DNA of 64,000 nucleotides from Acidovorax benzenivorans (GTDB taxonomy: Bacteria > Pseudomonadota > Gammaproteobacteria > Burkholderiales > Burkholderiaceae_C): positions 1 through 64,000 of the forward strand of contig NZ_JAPCKI010000013.1 in assembly GCF_028680575.1 (NCBI RefSeq). The letters are read 5' to 3'. The notes under the pieces were generated by a model, which was given only the letters and a program-made list of their open reading frames with translations, was not told the DNA's origin and did no database searches. The position numbers and the translations under genes were made by a program. This document shows, piece by piece, positions 56,927 through 64,000 of the stretch; positions within the stretch are counted from its first letter, which is position 1, and each line of letters starts with the position of its first letter.

Positions 56927-57895
56927 TCAATCCATCTTGGCGCCAGACTTCTTGACGGCGTCCGCCCAGCGCGGCAGCTCGGCGGCCAGGAACTTCGCAA
57001 AGTCGTCGGCGCCCAGAAACGCCGGGTCTGCCCCCTGGCTCACCATGCGGTTGCGCACCTCGGGCATCTGCAGCACCTGGCCAAAGGCATCACTGAGCTT
57101 GTTGACCACGTCCTTGGGCGTGCCAGCGGGCGCCAGAAAGCCGTAGAAGCCCACCACCTCAAAGCCCTTGATGCCACTCTCGATCACGGTGGGCACCTCG
57201 GGCAGCGCGGGGTTGCGCTGCTTGCTGGTCACGGCCAGGGCGCGCACCTTGCCTTGCTTGTGGTACGCGGCGGCCTGCGGAATGCTCTCGGCCATGAACT
57301 GCACCTGGCCGCCCATGAGATCGGTGAACGCTGGTGCGCTGCCCCGGTAGGGGATGTGCACCATGAACAAGCCCGTGGCGGTCTTGAACATTTCGGGCAC
57401 CAGGTGGCTGATGCCGCCGTTGCCCGCCGAGCCAAAGTTGACCTGACCGGGCCGCGCCTTGGCGTAGGCCATGAACTCCTGCAGGTTCTTGGCGGGCACA
57501 CTGGTGTTGACCAGCAAGGCCAGCGGCTGCATGGCCGTGCGCGCCACGGGCACAAAGTCCCGGAGGGTCGCGTACGGCAGGCGGCTGTAGAGCGCCGGGT
57601 TGATCACCATCACCCCGGTGTTAGCCAGCATGATGGTGTGGCCATCGGGTGCGGCTTTCATCACATCCTGCGCGCCCACGGTGCCACCCGCACCGGCCTT
57701 GTAGTCCATCACCACGGGCTGACCCAGCACCGCCTGCAGCTTGTCGGACAGCAAGCGCGCATGCTGGTCCAGCGGCCCGCCAGCCGGAAACCCCACCACG
57801 ACACGAATGGGTTTGGACGGAAAGGCCTGCGCCTGCACAGCGGCAGAAAGGGCAAGGCCCGCAGCCAGGGCAATCCAGGTACGCAGCAGCTTCAT
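56927..57895 (-). CDS. Bug family (tripartite tricarboxylate transporter) solute-binding protein
   Basis: 322 residues with signal peptide (WIALAAGLALSAAVQAQA). Family blocks: FPSKPIRVVVGFPAGGPLD, the GTVGAQDVMKAAPDGHTIML region, VNFGSAGNGGISHL, and IPYRGSAPAFTDLMGGQVQFM. No TctA/TctB membrane genes are nearby, so it is one of the many orphan Bug proteins of Comamonadaceae. Ligands are usually carboxylates or small aromatic acids; here unknown. Confidence 0.93.
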   Translation of the reverse strand: MKLLRTWIALAAGLALSAAVQAQAFPSKPIRVVVGFPAGGPLDQHARLLSDKLQAVLGQPVVMDYKAGAGGTVGAQDVMKAAPDGHTIMLANTGVMVINPALYSRLPYATLRDFVPVARTAMQPLALLVNTSVPAKNLQEFMAYAKARPGQVNFGSAGNGGISHLVPEMFKTATGLFMVHIPYRGSAPAFTDLMGGQVQFMAESIPQAAAYHKQGKVRALAVTSKQRNPALPEVPTVIESGIKGFEVVGFYGFLAPAGTPKDVVNKLSDAFGQVLQMPEVRNRMVSQGADPAFLGADDFAKFLAAELPRWADAVKKSGAKMD

Positions 57896-58067
57896 GGGGG
57901 TGTCTCCAGTAATCGTTGTTTGGGTCTAGGGGTACTTCCCGCTTCCATCAGCGCAGGCCATTGCGACCGCCCTGGAAGAGGCAACAAGGCTATCAGACAC
58001 CCGTGCGCCACGCCCTCTCGAACACCCCTCGCAAACCCTCAAAATACGGGGCAGCTTGCTGAAAGGT

Positions 58068-58346
58068 TCAAGACTTCCAGCCCCGCACCAGCACCCACTG
58101 GCAGGTCGCGCAGGCCACAACCAGCGCGGCATAGGTCAGCATCTTGCCGTCACGCCCCCATAGCACCAGCCCCGCCAGCAGCACCGCCACACCCACAACA
58201 AACAGAATCGCCCAGCGCAGCCACCCGGCCATCGCCGAGGCGCTTCGGGAGCCCACCAGGCGGCCCAAAAGCACCAGCACCAGCGCCATGGCAGCAGCAG
58301 GTGCAACAAAGTTGAGGAGGTGGTTGACGATGTCCAGTGGACCCAT
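58068..58346 (-). CDS. Small membrane protein, function unknown
   Basis: 92 residues from ATG 58346 (MGPLDIVNHLLNFVAPAAAMAL); three or so membrane helices (AAAMALVLVLLGRLVG, AILFVVGVAVLLAGLVLWG, LTYAALVVACATCQWVLV). The divergent hemA promoter overlaps its start region. I do not recognise a family beyond resemblance to uncharacterised betaproteobacterial proteins. Confidence 0.7.
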   Translation of the reverse strand: MGPLDIVNHLLNFVAPAAAMALVLVLLGRLVGSRSASAMAGWLRWAILFVVGVAVLLAGLVLWGRDGKMLTYAALVVACATCQWVLVRGWKS

Positions 58347-58404
58347 GAAATTGACCCAAATCAAGGCATGAACAAGCAAGGCAGCCTGTTCGGGCCAACA
58401 ATTT

Positions 58405-58410
58405 TATAAT
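58405..58410 (+). promoter_or_regulatory. Consensus -10 box (TATAAT) just before hemA
   Basis: A perfect TATAAT whose last base is eight bases before the hemA ATG at 58419. A transcript started at the normal distance would begin at or near the ATG itself, giving a leaderless mRNA. No Shine-Dalgarno sequence is present between them. The -35 region is poor. Confidence 0.45.
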
Positions 58411-58418
58411 CGGCGACT

Positions 58419-59738
58419 ATGGCAGTCTGGGCCCTCGGCATCAACCACACCACCGCGCCCCTTGACCTGCGCGGCCGGTTTGCGTTCGCGCTCGACCAGA
58501 TCGCCCCCACGCTGCACGGTTTGCGCCAGTCGCTGGGCAACTCTGGCGGCGGTGCCAGCCGGCACCCCGGGGTAGAGACGGCCATCATCTCCACCTGCAA
58601 TCGCACCGAAATTTACTGCGCTGGTGAGCAGGCCGCCATGGACCACACGCTGGGCTGGCTGGCTCAAAGCGGCGGCGTGAGCCCCGCGCTGCTGCGCTCG
58701 CACTCCTACACCCTCGAAGACAGCCTCGTCGCACGCCACGCCTTCCGCGTGGCCAGCGGGCTCGACTCGATGGTGCTGGGCGAGGCCCAGATTTTGGGCC
58801 AGATGAAGGATGCCGTGCGCGCCGCCGAGACCGCTGGCGCCCTGGGCACCACGCTCAACCAGCTGTTCCAGCGCAGCTTTGCCGTAGCCAAAGAGGTGCG
58901 CAGCAGCACCGAGATCGGCGCACACAGCATCAGCATGGCCGCCGCCGCAGTGCGCCTGGCCAGCCAGTTGTTTGAAGACCTGGGCAAGATCCGCGTGCTA
59001 TTCGTCGGCGCGGGCGAAATGATTGAGCTGTGCGCCACGCACTTCGCGGCCAAGAACCCCAAGCAGATTGCCATTGCCAATCGCACGCTGGAGCGCGGCG
59101 AAAAGCTCGCCACCCGCTTCGGCGGCGAGGTGATGCGCCTAGCCGACCTGCCCGAGCGCCTGCACGAGTTCGACGCCGTCATCAGCTGCACCGCCAGCAG
59201 CCTGCCCATCATCGGCCTGGGTGCCGTGGAACGCGCTTTGAAGAAGCGCCGCCACCGCCCCATGTTCATGGTCGATCTGGCCGTGCCGCGCGACATCGAG
59301 CCCGAGGTCAAGGCCCTGGGCGACGTGTACCTGTACACCGTGGACGATCTGGCCACCGTGGTGCAGACGGCGCAGGCCAACCGCCAGGCCGCCGTGGCGC
59401 AGGCCGAGGCCATCATCGACGCGGGTGTGCAGAGCTTCATGCACTGGATGGAGCTGCGCAGCCCCGCTGGCGCTGCAGGCGGCGTGGTGCCTCTGATCCA
59501 GCAGCTCAACGCCCAAACCGACGAGTGGCGCGCCGCCGAGATCGCGCGCGCCAAGAAGCTGCTGGCCAAGGGCGAGAACGTGGATGCCGTGCTCGAAGCG
59601 CTCTCGCGCGGCCTGACACAAAAGATGCTGCACGGCACCCTGGCCGAGCTGCGCGCAGGCGATGCCGAAATGCGCGCCCAGACGGCCCAGACCGTCTCGC
59701 GCTTGTTCCTGCGCTCGCAAAGCAAAAACGGCCAGTAG
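58419..59738 (+). CDS. hemA: Glutamyl-tRNA reductase
   Basis: First step of tetrapyrrole synthesis by the C5 pathway: Glu-tRNA to glutamate-1-semialdehyde. 439 residues. Catalytic Cys60 in [34 protein letters not shown]-binding [11 protein letters not shown] and a C-terminal dimerisation helix region. The upstream sequence lacks a ribosome-binding site (see -10 box). Followed after a family repeat by prfA. Confidence 0.97.
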   Translation: MAVWALGINHTTAPLDLRGRFAFALDQIAPTLHGLRQSLGNSGGGASRHPGVETAIISTCNRTEIYCAGEQAAMDHTLGWLAQSGGVSPALLRSHSYTLEDSLVARHAFRVASGLDSMVLGEAQILGQMKDAVRAAETAGALGTTLNQLFQRSFAVAKEVRSSTEIGAHSISMAAAAVRLASQLFEDLGKIRVLFVGAGEMIELCATHFAAKNPKQIAIANRTLERGEKLATRFGGEVMRLADLPERLHEFDAVISCTASSLPIIGLGAVERALKKRRHRPMFMVDLAVPRDIEPEVKALGDVYLYTVDDLATVVQTAQANRQAAVAQAEAIIDAGVQSFMHWMELRSPAGAAGGVVPLIQQLNAQTDEWRAAEIARAKKLLAKGENVDAVLEALSRGLTQKMLHGTLAELRAGDAEMRAQTAQTVSRLFLRSQSKNGQ

Positions 59739-59769
59739 CGGCGCCCGCCTGCTCACTCGCCACTCCGAT

Positions 59770-59825
59770 TTCAAACAAAATCGGCCTCTAGCGCTTGATT
59801 AAAAAGCGCTGGCAGCTACAAATTT
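59770..59825 (+). repeat. Comamonadaceae-type intergenic repeat, copy 6
   Basis: ATCGGCCTCTAGCGCTTGAT, TAAAAAGCGCTGGCAGCTAC, AAATTT. It lies between hemA and prfA and is the cleanest long-form copy together with the next one. Confidence 0.8.
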
Positions 59826-59852
59826 CGCAGCAAACCTATTTCCCGAATTGCC

Positions 59853-60941
59853 ATGAAACCCTTTCTCCGAAGCCAATTGGAGCGCTATGCACAGCGCTTG
59901 GGCGAGCTGGACTTTTTGCTCTCGCGCGAAGACATCATGAGCGACATGGCGCAGTACCGGCGCATCTCCGTCGAACATGCCGAGGTCACACAGGTGGCAG
60001 GGCGCTACGCCCGCTACCAGCAGCGCGAGGCCGACCTGGCGGGTGCGCGCGAGATGCTGGCCGACCCTGACATGGCCGAGATGGCGCAAGAGGAAATCAC
60101 CAGCGCCGAGGCCGAGCTGCTGCAACTGGAAGACGAACTGCAGCGCCTGCTGCTGCCCAAGGACCCCGACGACGCCCGCAATGCGTTCGTCGAAATCCGC
60201 GCAGGCACGGGCGGCGACGAATCGGCCCTGTTCGCTGGCGACTTGACCCGCATGTACACCCGCTACGCCGCCACCGTGGGCTGGAAGGTGGAGGTGGTGA
60301 GTGAAAACGCGGCCGAGCTGGGCGGCTACAAGGAAATCGTGTTGCGCATTGAAGGTGACCATGTGTATGGCGCGCTCAAATTCGAATCCGGCGGCCACCG
60401 CGTGCAGCGCGTGCCCGCCACCGAGACACAAGGCCGCATCCACACCAGCGCCTGCACCGTGGCCGTGATGCCCGAGCCCGACGAGCACGAGGCCATCAAG
60501 CTCAACCCGGCCGACCTGCGCATCGACACCTTCCGCGCATCGGGCGCGGGCGGCCAGCACATCAACAAGACCGACTCTGCCGTGCGCGTGGTCCACTTGC
60601 CCACCGGCATCGTGGCCGAATGCCAGGACGGTCGCAGCCAGCACAGCAACAAGGCCAAGGCACTGCAGGTGCTGCAGGCGCGCATCCAGGAGAAGGAGCG
60701 CAGCGAACGCGCCGCCAAGGAGGCCGCCCTGCGCAAGGGCCTGATCGGCAGCGGCGACCGCAGCGACCGCATCCGCACCTACAACTTCCCACAGGGGCGG
60801 CTCACCGACCACCGCATCAACCTCACGCTGTACAAGCTGCTGTACGTGATGGAAGGCGACCTGGGCGACGTGCTCCAGGCCCTGGCCCATGCGCGCGAGG
60901 CCGAGCAGCTCGAAGAGTTGGAGATGGGCGCTACGGACTGA
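59853..60941 (+). CDS. prfA: Peptide chain release factor 1
   Basis: Terminates translation at UAA and UAG. 362 residues. The stop-codon-reading tripeptide lies in [15 protein letters not shown] (PAT), and GGQ is at 233-235 exactly as in E. coli RF1, in [17 protein letters not shown]; its Gln is the target of PrmC, encoded next. N-terminal helical domain (1-100) complete. Flanked by family repeats on both sides. Confidence 0.97.
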   Translation: MKPFLRSQLERYAQRLGELDFLLSREDIMSDMAQYRRISVEHAEVTQVAGRYARYQQREADLAGAREMLADPDMAEMAQEEITSAEAELLQLEDELQRLLLPKDPDDARNAFVEIRAGTGGDESALFAGDLTRMYTRYAATVGWKVEVVSENAAELGGYKEIVLRIEGDHVYGALKFESGGHRVQRVPATETQGRIHTSACTVAVMPEPDEHEAIKLNPADLRIDTFRASGAGGQHINKTDSAVRVVHLPTGIVAECQDGRSQHSNKAKALQVLQARIQEKERSERAAKEAALRKGLIGSGDRSDRIRTYNFPQGRLTDHRINLTLYKLLYVMEGDLGDVLQALAHAREAEQLEELEMGATD

Positions 60942-60949
60942 CCTTCATT

Positions 60950-61010
60950 CAAAAATTGAAACAAATTGGCCTCTAGCGCTTGATACATATGCGCTAATAG
61001 CTATCAAAAC
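60950..61010 (+). repeat. Comamonadaceae-type intergenic repeat, copy 7
   Basis: ATTGGCCTCTAGCGCTTGAT, ACATATGCGCTAATAGCTAT, CAAAA. It occupies the whole gap between the prfA stop and the prmC GTG start, ending four bases before it. Confidence 0.8.
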
Positions 61011-61014
61011 CATA

Positions 61015-61866
61015 GTGCACAATACCTCCCCCACCCTGACCCAGGCACTGGCCCAGGCCCACACACTGGGCCTGGCGCGCATTGACGCGCAACTGCTGCT
61101 GCTGCACGCCGTGGGTCGCCCCGACGCGGGCCGCGCCTGGCTGCTGGCGCACGACACGGACGCGATGGACGAGGCCGTGCACGCCCAATTCCTCGCTCTG
61201 TGCCAGCGCCGCGTGGCGGGCGAGCCGGTGGCCTACCTCACCGGCCGCAAGGAGTTCTACGGCCTGCCGCTGCAGGTGGATGCCCGCGTGCTGGACCCAC
61301 GCCCCGACACCGAAACGCTGGTGGACTGGGCGCTGGAGGTGATCGCCCCCCACCCATCACCCCGCGTGATGGACCTGGGCACCGGCAGCGGCGCCATCGC
61401 GCTGGCCCTGCAGAGTCAGCGCCCCACCGCCCAAGTGCTGGCGGTGGACGCCAGCGCGGATGCACTGACCGTGGCCCGGGCTAACGGAGAGCGGCTGGGC
61501 CTGGCCGTGCAGTTCCAACACGCGAACTGGCTGGCCGGGGTCGATGGCCTGTTTGACGCCATCGTGTCCAACCCCCCCTATATCGCCAGTGCCGACCCGC
61601 ACCTGGCCGCCCTCACGCACGAACCGTTGCAGGCCCTTGCCAGTGGCGCCGATGGACTCGACGACATCCGCGCCATCGTGGGCCAAGCTGCGCAGCACCT
61701 CACGCCCGGTGGCTGGCTGCTGCTGGAGCATGGTCACGACCAGGCAGAAGCCGTGCAAATGTTGTTGCTGGCGCACGGGTTTGCGGCAGTGCAAAGCCGC
61801 AATGACCTCGCGGGCGTTGCGCGTTGCACAGGGGGCCAGTGGCAGATGGCGCAGACAGTGAAATAA
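61015..61866 (+). CDS. prmC: Release factor glutamine methyltransferase PrmC
   Basis: Methylates Gln of the GGQ motif in RF1/RF2. 283 residues if started at GTG 61015 (VHNTSPTLTQALAQA). The N-terminal recognition helices are followed by the SAM-binding VMDLGTGSGAIALAL and catalytic NPPY in IVSNPPYIAS. In-frame codons upstream cross the family repeat and the end of prfA and do not match the family. No ATG is available at the proper place and the leader is repeat sequence. Confidence 0.94.
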   Translation: MHNTSPTLTQALAQAHTLGLARIDAQLLLLHAVGRPDAGRAWLLAHDTDAMDEAVHAQFLALCQRRVAGEPVAYLTGRKEFYGLPLQVDARVLDPRPDTETLVDWALEVIAPHPSPRVMDLGTGSGAIALALQSQRPTAQVLAVDASADALTVARANGERLGLAVQFQHANWLAGVDGLFDAIVSNPPYIASADPHLAALTHEPLQALASGADGLDDIRAIVGQAAQHLTPGGWLLLEHGHDQAEAVQMLLLAHGFAAVQSRNDLAGVARCTGGQWQMAQTVK

Positions 61867-61927
61867 TCCACCCAGTCCCAACACGGGGCGGCATCGCCCG
61901 CCCCGACCCCTTTTCAGGAGCATCCCC

Positions 61928-62251
61928 ATGAGCGACTCTCAACAACGCATCGACGCCCTCGTCAAATCCAGCGACATCCTGCTGTTCATGAAGGGCAACG
62001 CCAGCTTTCCCATGTGCGGCTTCTCCGGCCGTGCCATCCAGATCCTCAAGGCCTGCGGCGTGGACCCCAAGAGCGTGGTCACCGTCAACGTGCTGGAAGA
62101 CGACGAAATCCGCCAAGGCATCAAGGAATACAGCAACTGGCCGACGATTCCGCAGCTGTACGTGAAGGGCGAGTTCATCGGCGGCTCGGACATCATGATG
62201 GAGATGTACGAGTCGGGTGAACTCAAGCAGGTGCTGGGCACCGAGGGCTGA
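61928..62251 (+). CDS. grxD: Monothiol glutaredoxin (Grx4/GrxD type)
   Basis: 107 residues with the monothiol site CGFS in FPMCGFSGRAIQIL, and the glutathione-binding WPTIPQLYV and GGSDIMMEM. With BolA proteins it binds and transfers [2Fe-2S] clusters. A good ribosome-binding site (TTTTCAGGAG) precedes it. It has a strong terminator behind. Confidence 0.96.
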   Translation: MSDSQQRIDALVKSSDILLFMKGNASFPMCGFSGRAIQILKACGVDPKSVVTVNVLEDDEIRQGIKEYSNWPTIPQLYVKGEFIGGSDIMMEMYESGELKQVLGTEG

Positions 62252-62280
62252 TCTCGGCGGCCATTGCCCCACCCTCCATC

Positions 62281-62305
62281 AGGCCGCCTTCGGGCGGCCT
62301 TTTTG
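62281..62305 (+). terminator. Rho-independent terminator after grxD
   Basis: AGGCCGCC-TTCG-GGCGGCCT followed by TTTTG: an 8-bp stem with UUCG loop and T tract, 30 bases after the stop. Confidence 0.9.
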
Positions 62306-62408
62306 TTTGCCCGCAACAGAGGCACCAATCAGGGGCTTTTCCGATAGAGCAGCGGGCATGTTGTGTGCTTGAATGGTTGCGTGATCTCACATCACAAAGG
62401 AGCATGCA

Positions 62409-63416
62409 ATGACCAGCCATAGCCTTGTTCCCCAGCCACCCGCCTTGCGCTTGCCGGTGGCCCAGATGCGCAATGTGTTCCACCCCGGTGACGTCGAGCG
62501 CAAGCTCGCACGGCTACAGGAGTCCGGCAACCAGCGCGAATACGAAACCCTGCGCACCGTGTACGAACGCATGCTGGAGCGTGGCCCGGAGCGCTTTCAG
62601 GTCAAGCCCTCGGGCATCCCAGACATGGCCAGCCTGTACGCGCAGTTGCCCAACTTCACCGAGGTGCTGGACGACGTGAAGCGCCATGTGGCGCTGGCGC
62701 AGGACAGCAGCGACGGGCTAGAGGTCACGCCCATGCTGCTGCTGGGCCCACCCGGCATCGGCAAGACCCACTTTGCCCGCCACCTGGCCGAGCTGCTGGG
62801 CACGGGTATGAACCTACTGCCGATGAGTTCCATGACCGCAGGCTGGCTGCTATCGGGCTCGTCCGCGCAGTGGAAGGGCGCCCGCCCAGGCAAGGTGTTC
62901 GAGGCGCTGGTAGAGGGCGAATACGCCAACCCGGTGATCGTGGTCGACGAGATCGACAAGGCCAGCAGCGACGCGCAGTACGACCCGCTGGGCGCGCTGT
63001 ACAGCCTGCTCGAATACGACACCGCCCAGAGCTTTACCGACGAGTTTGCCGAGGTGGCCATCGACGCCAGCCAGGTGATCTGGATTACCACGGCCAACGA
63101 CACGCGCGGCATCCCAGACCCCATCCTGAACCGCATGAACGTGTTCGAGGTGGAGGCGCCGACGCTGGAGCAAGCCCGCACCATTGCACGCAACCTGTAC
63201 CAGGGCATCCGCGCAGGGCACGACTGGGGCCGCCTGCTGGACCCGGAGCCGATGGACGACGTGCTCGACCACCTGGCGCATATGCCCCCACGCGAGATGC
63301 GACGGGCGCTGATGACGGGCTTTGGCAATGCGCGGCTGGACCGCCGCTCTACGGTAGAGATTGCCGACCTGCCCAAGGCCGCCACGGGGCGCAGCCGCAT
63401 TGGTTTTGTGCAGTAA
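62409..63416 (+). CDS. AAA-family ATPase, Lon-like without a protease domain
   Basis: 335 residues. An N-terminal helical part (1-100), Walker A GPPGIGKTHFA (about 118-128), Walker B VIVVDEIDKA, sensor-1 ITTANDT, arginine finger region IPDPILNRM. The order and the GKTHFA...GSSAQWKGARPGKVFEAL segment resemble the ATPase domain of Lon and ClpX-like proteins, but the chain ends without the Ser-Lys protease domain. The ribosome-binding site AAAGGAG is 7 bases upstream. Its role is unknown; the following gene encodes a membrane protein. Confidence 0.88.
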   Translation: MTSHSLVPQPPALRLPVAQMRNVFHPGDVERKLARLQESGNQREYETLRTVYERMLERGPERFQVKPSGIPDMASLYAQLPNFTEVLDDVKRHVALAQDSSDGLEVTPMLLLGPPGIGKTHFARHLAELLGTGMNLLPMSSMTAGWLLSGSSAQWKGARPGKVFEALVEGEYANPVIVVDEIDKASSDAQYDPLGALYSLLEYDTAQSFTDEFAEVAIDASQVIWITTANDTRGIPDPILNRMNVFEVEAPTLEQARTIARNLYQGIRAGHDWGRLLDPEPMDDVLDHLAHMPPREMRRALMTGFGNARLDRRSTVEIADLPKAATGRSRIGFVQ

Positions 63417-63580
63417 GTAGCGCGGCTGCCCACACCGCACGCCCCCTCCCCCACCACCCCAAGCAATGGCGTGGGGCGGGGTGAGCCACCCCAAGGCCGC
63501 GCCAACAGGCCGCCGTACAAGGTGCGCAGATACACTGGGTGGCCCGTTGCACCGCTGTGCCCCGGTTCTGCCTTCGTCCC

Positions 63581-64000
63581 ATGACCCTGTCCCAAAGCCT
63601 CTTCGTGATCGGGCTGCTGATTGCAGCCAGCGCCTTTTTCTCCATGGCCGAGATCTCGCTCGCGGCCGCCCGCCGCCTGCGCCTGCGCCAGATGGCCGAT
63701 GAAGGCGACGCGCGCGCGGACCGGGTGCTGCGCATGCAGGAGCAACCGGGCGACTACTTCACGGTGGTGCAGGTGGGGCAGAACGCCGTGGCCATCCTCG
63801 GCGGTATCGTGGGTGAAGGGGCGTTGAGCCCACATTTCAGCGAACTGTTTGCGTTGTGGATGTCGGGACCCACGGCCGAGCGGGCGGGGTTCCTGGCGTC
63901 TTTCCTCATCATCACCTCGCTGTTCATCCTGTTTGCCGACCTGTTCCCCAAACGCCTGGGCATGGCAGAGCCCGAACGGCTGGTGGTGCGGCTGGCACAG
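63581..64000 (+). CDS. CNNM/HlyC-CorC family membrane protein (5' part, cut by window end)
   Basis: 140 codons are visible from ATG 63581 and the frame is open to the last base. N-terminal SLFVIGLLIAASAFFSMAEI followed by SLAAARRLRLRQMADEGD is the signature of the DUF21 (CNNM) domain; a second helix pair contains FLIITSLFILFADLFPKRLG. Full proteins continue with CBS and CorC domains and take part in magnesium/cobalt transport. The 164-base gap before it contains no gene. Confidence 0.9.
   Translation, partial: MTLSQSLFVIGLLIAASAFFSMAEISLAAARRLRLRQMADEGDARADRVLRMQEQPGDYFTVVQVGQNAVAILGGIVGEGALSPHFSELFALWMSGPTAERAGFLASFLIITSLFILFADLFPKRLGMAEPERLVVRLAQ

Overview
The window is a contiguous piece of a G+C-rich betaproteobacterial chromosome, most likely from the Comamonadaceae (Acidovorax-like). 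The evidence is the family-typical gene orders (lolB-ispE-tRNA-Gln-prs-rplY-pth; HIT-DUF971-ubiE-Tim44-ubiJ-ubiB-fmdB-DUF502-aspS-nudB-EEP-clsB; hemA-prfA-prmC-grxD), a Bug-type solute-binding protein, an aspartyl-tRNA synthetase with the residues of the non-discriminating type, and a short intergenic repeat with a TAGCGCTT/AAGCGCTA core that I recognise from this family. The taxonomic call is by recognition, not by a search.

Layout. 0.2-3.6 kb: nadK, recN and rapZ in one tightly packed run. 3.8-7.7 kb (minus): mutM, a dynamin-like GTPase and mutY, which groups the oxidised-guanine repair enzymes around a membrane-remodelling type GTPase. 7.7-13.7 kb: envelope and core genes (TPR protein, lolB, ispE), tRNA-Gln(TTG), prs, rplY and pth, ending against a convergent ferredoxin. 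14.3-21.2 kb: a complete dipeptide/oligopeptide-type ABC transporter (two permeases, two ATPases, binding protein) followed by an amidase. 21.3-23.3 kb: two conserved but uncharacterised genes, the second TTC38-like. 23.3-24.8 kb: a visibly A+T-rich island with two unrecognised genes and a MITE-like element between them; this is the most foreign-looking stretch.

24.8-31.2 kb (minus): histidine phosphatase, small secreted protein, DUF429 protein, EamA transporter, a blue-light BLUF sensor directly behind a GTP cyclohydrolase I, clsB and an endonuclease/exonuclease/phosphatase protein. 31.5-33.3 kb: a receiver-TPR protein on the opposite strand. 33.3-50.1 kb (minus): nudB, a second MITE-like element with 31-bp terminal inverted repeats, a CsgG-like lipoprotein, aspS, DUF502, fmdB, a sodium:solute symporter, the ubiquinone genes ubiB/ubiJ/(Tim44)/ubiE, DUF971, HIT, a giant FAD/Fe-S oxidoreductase and serA. 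50.4-56.8 kb: ugpBAEC with a Pho-box-like site upstream, then a diguanylate cyclase on the other strand, then ugpQ: a glycerophosphodiester/glycerol-3-phosphate scavenging module. 56.9-64 kb: orphan Bug protein, small membrane protein, hemA, prfA, prmC, grxD, a Lon-like AAA ATPase, and the 5' part of a CNNM/DUF21 membrane protein cut by the window end.

Most of the window is ordinary core genome. The points that deserve attention are the A+T-rich two-gene island, the two MITE-like elements, a copy of the family repeat read in frame inside the FAD/Fe-S gene (residues about 774-795), the same repeat lying inside the ugp and prfA-prmC operons, the GO-repair/dynamin operon, and the folE-BLUF pair. 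I saw no CRISPR array, no recognisable transposase or integrase, no prophage and only one tRNA.
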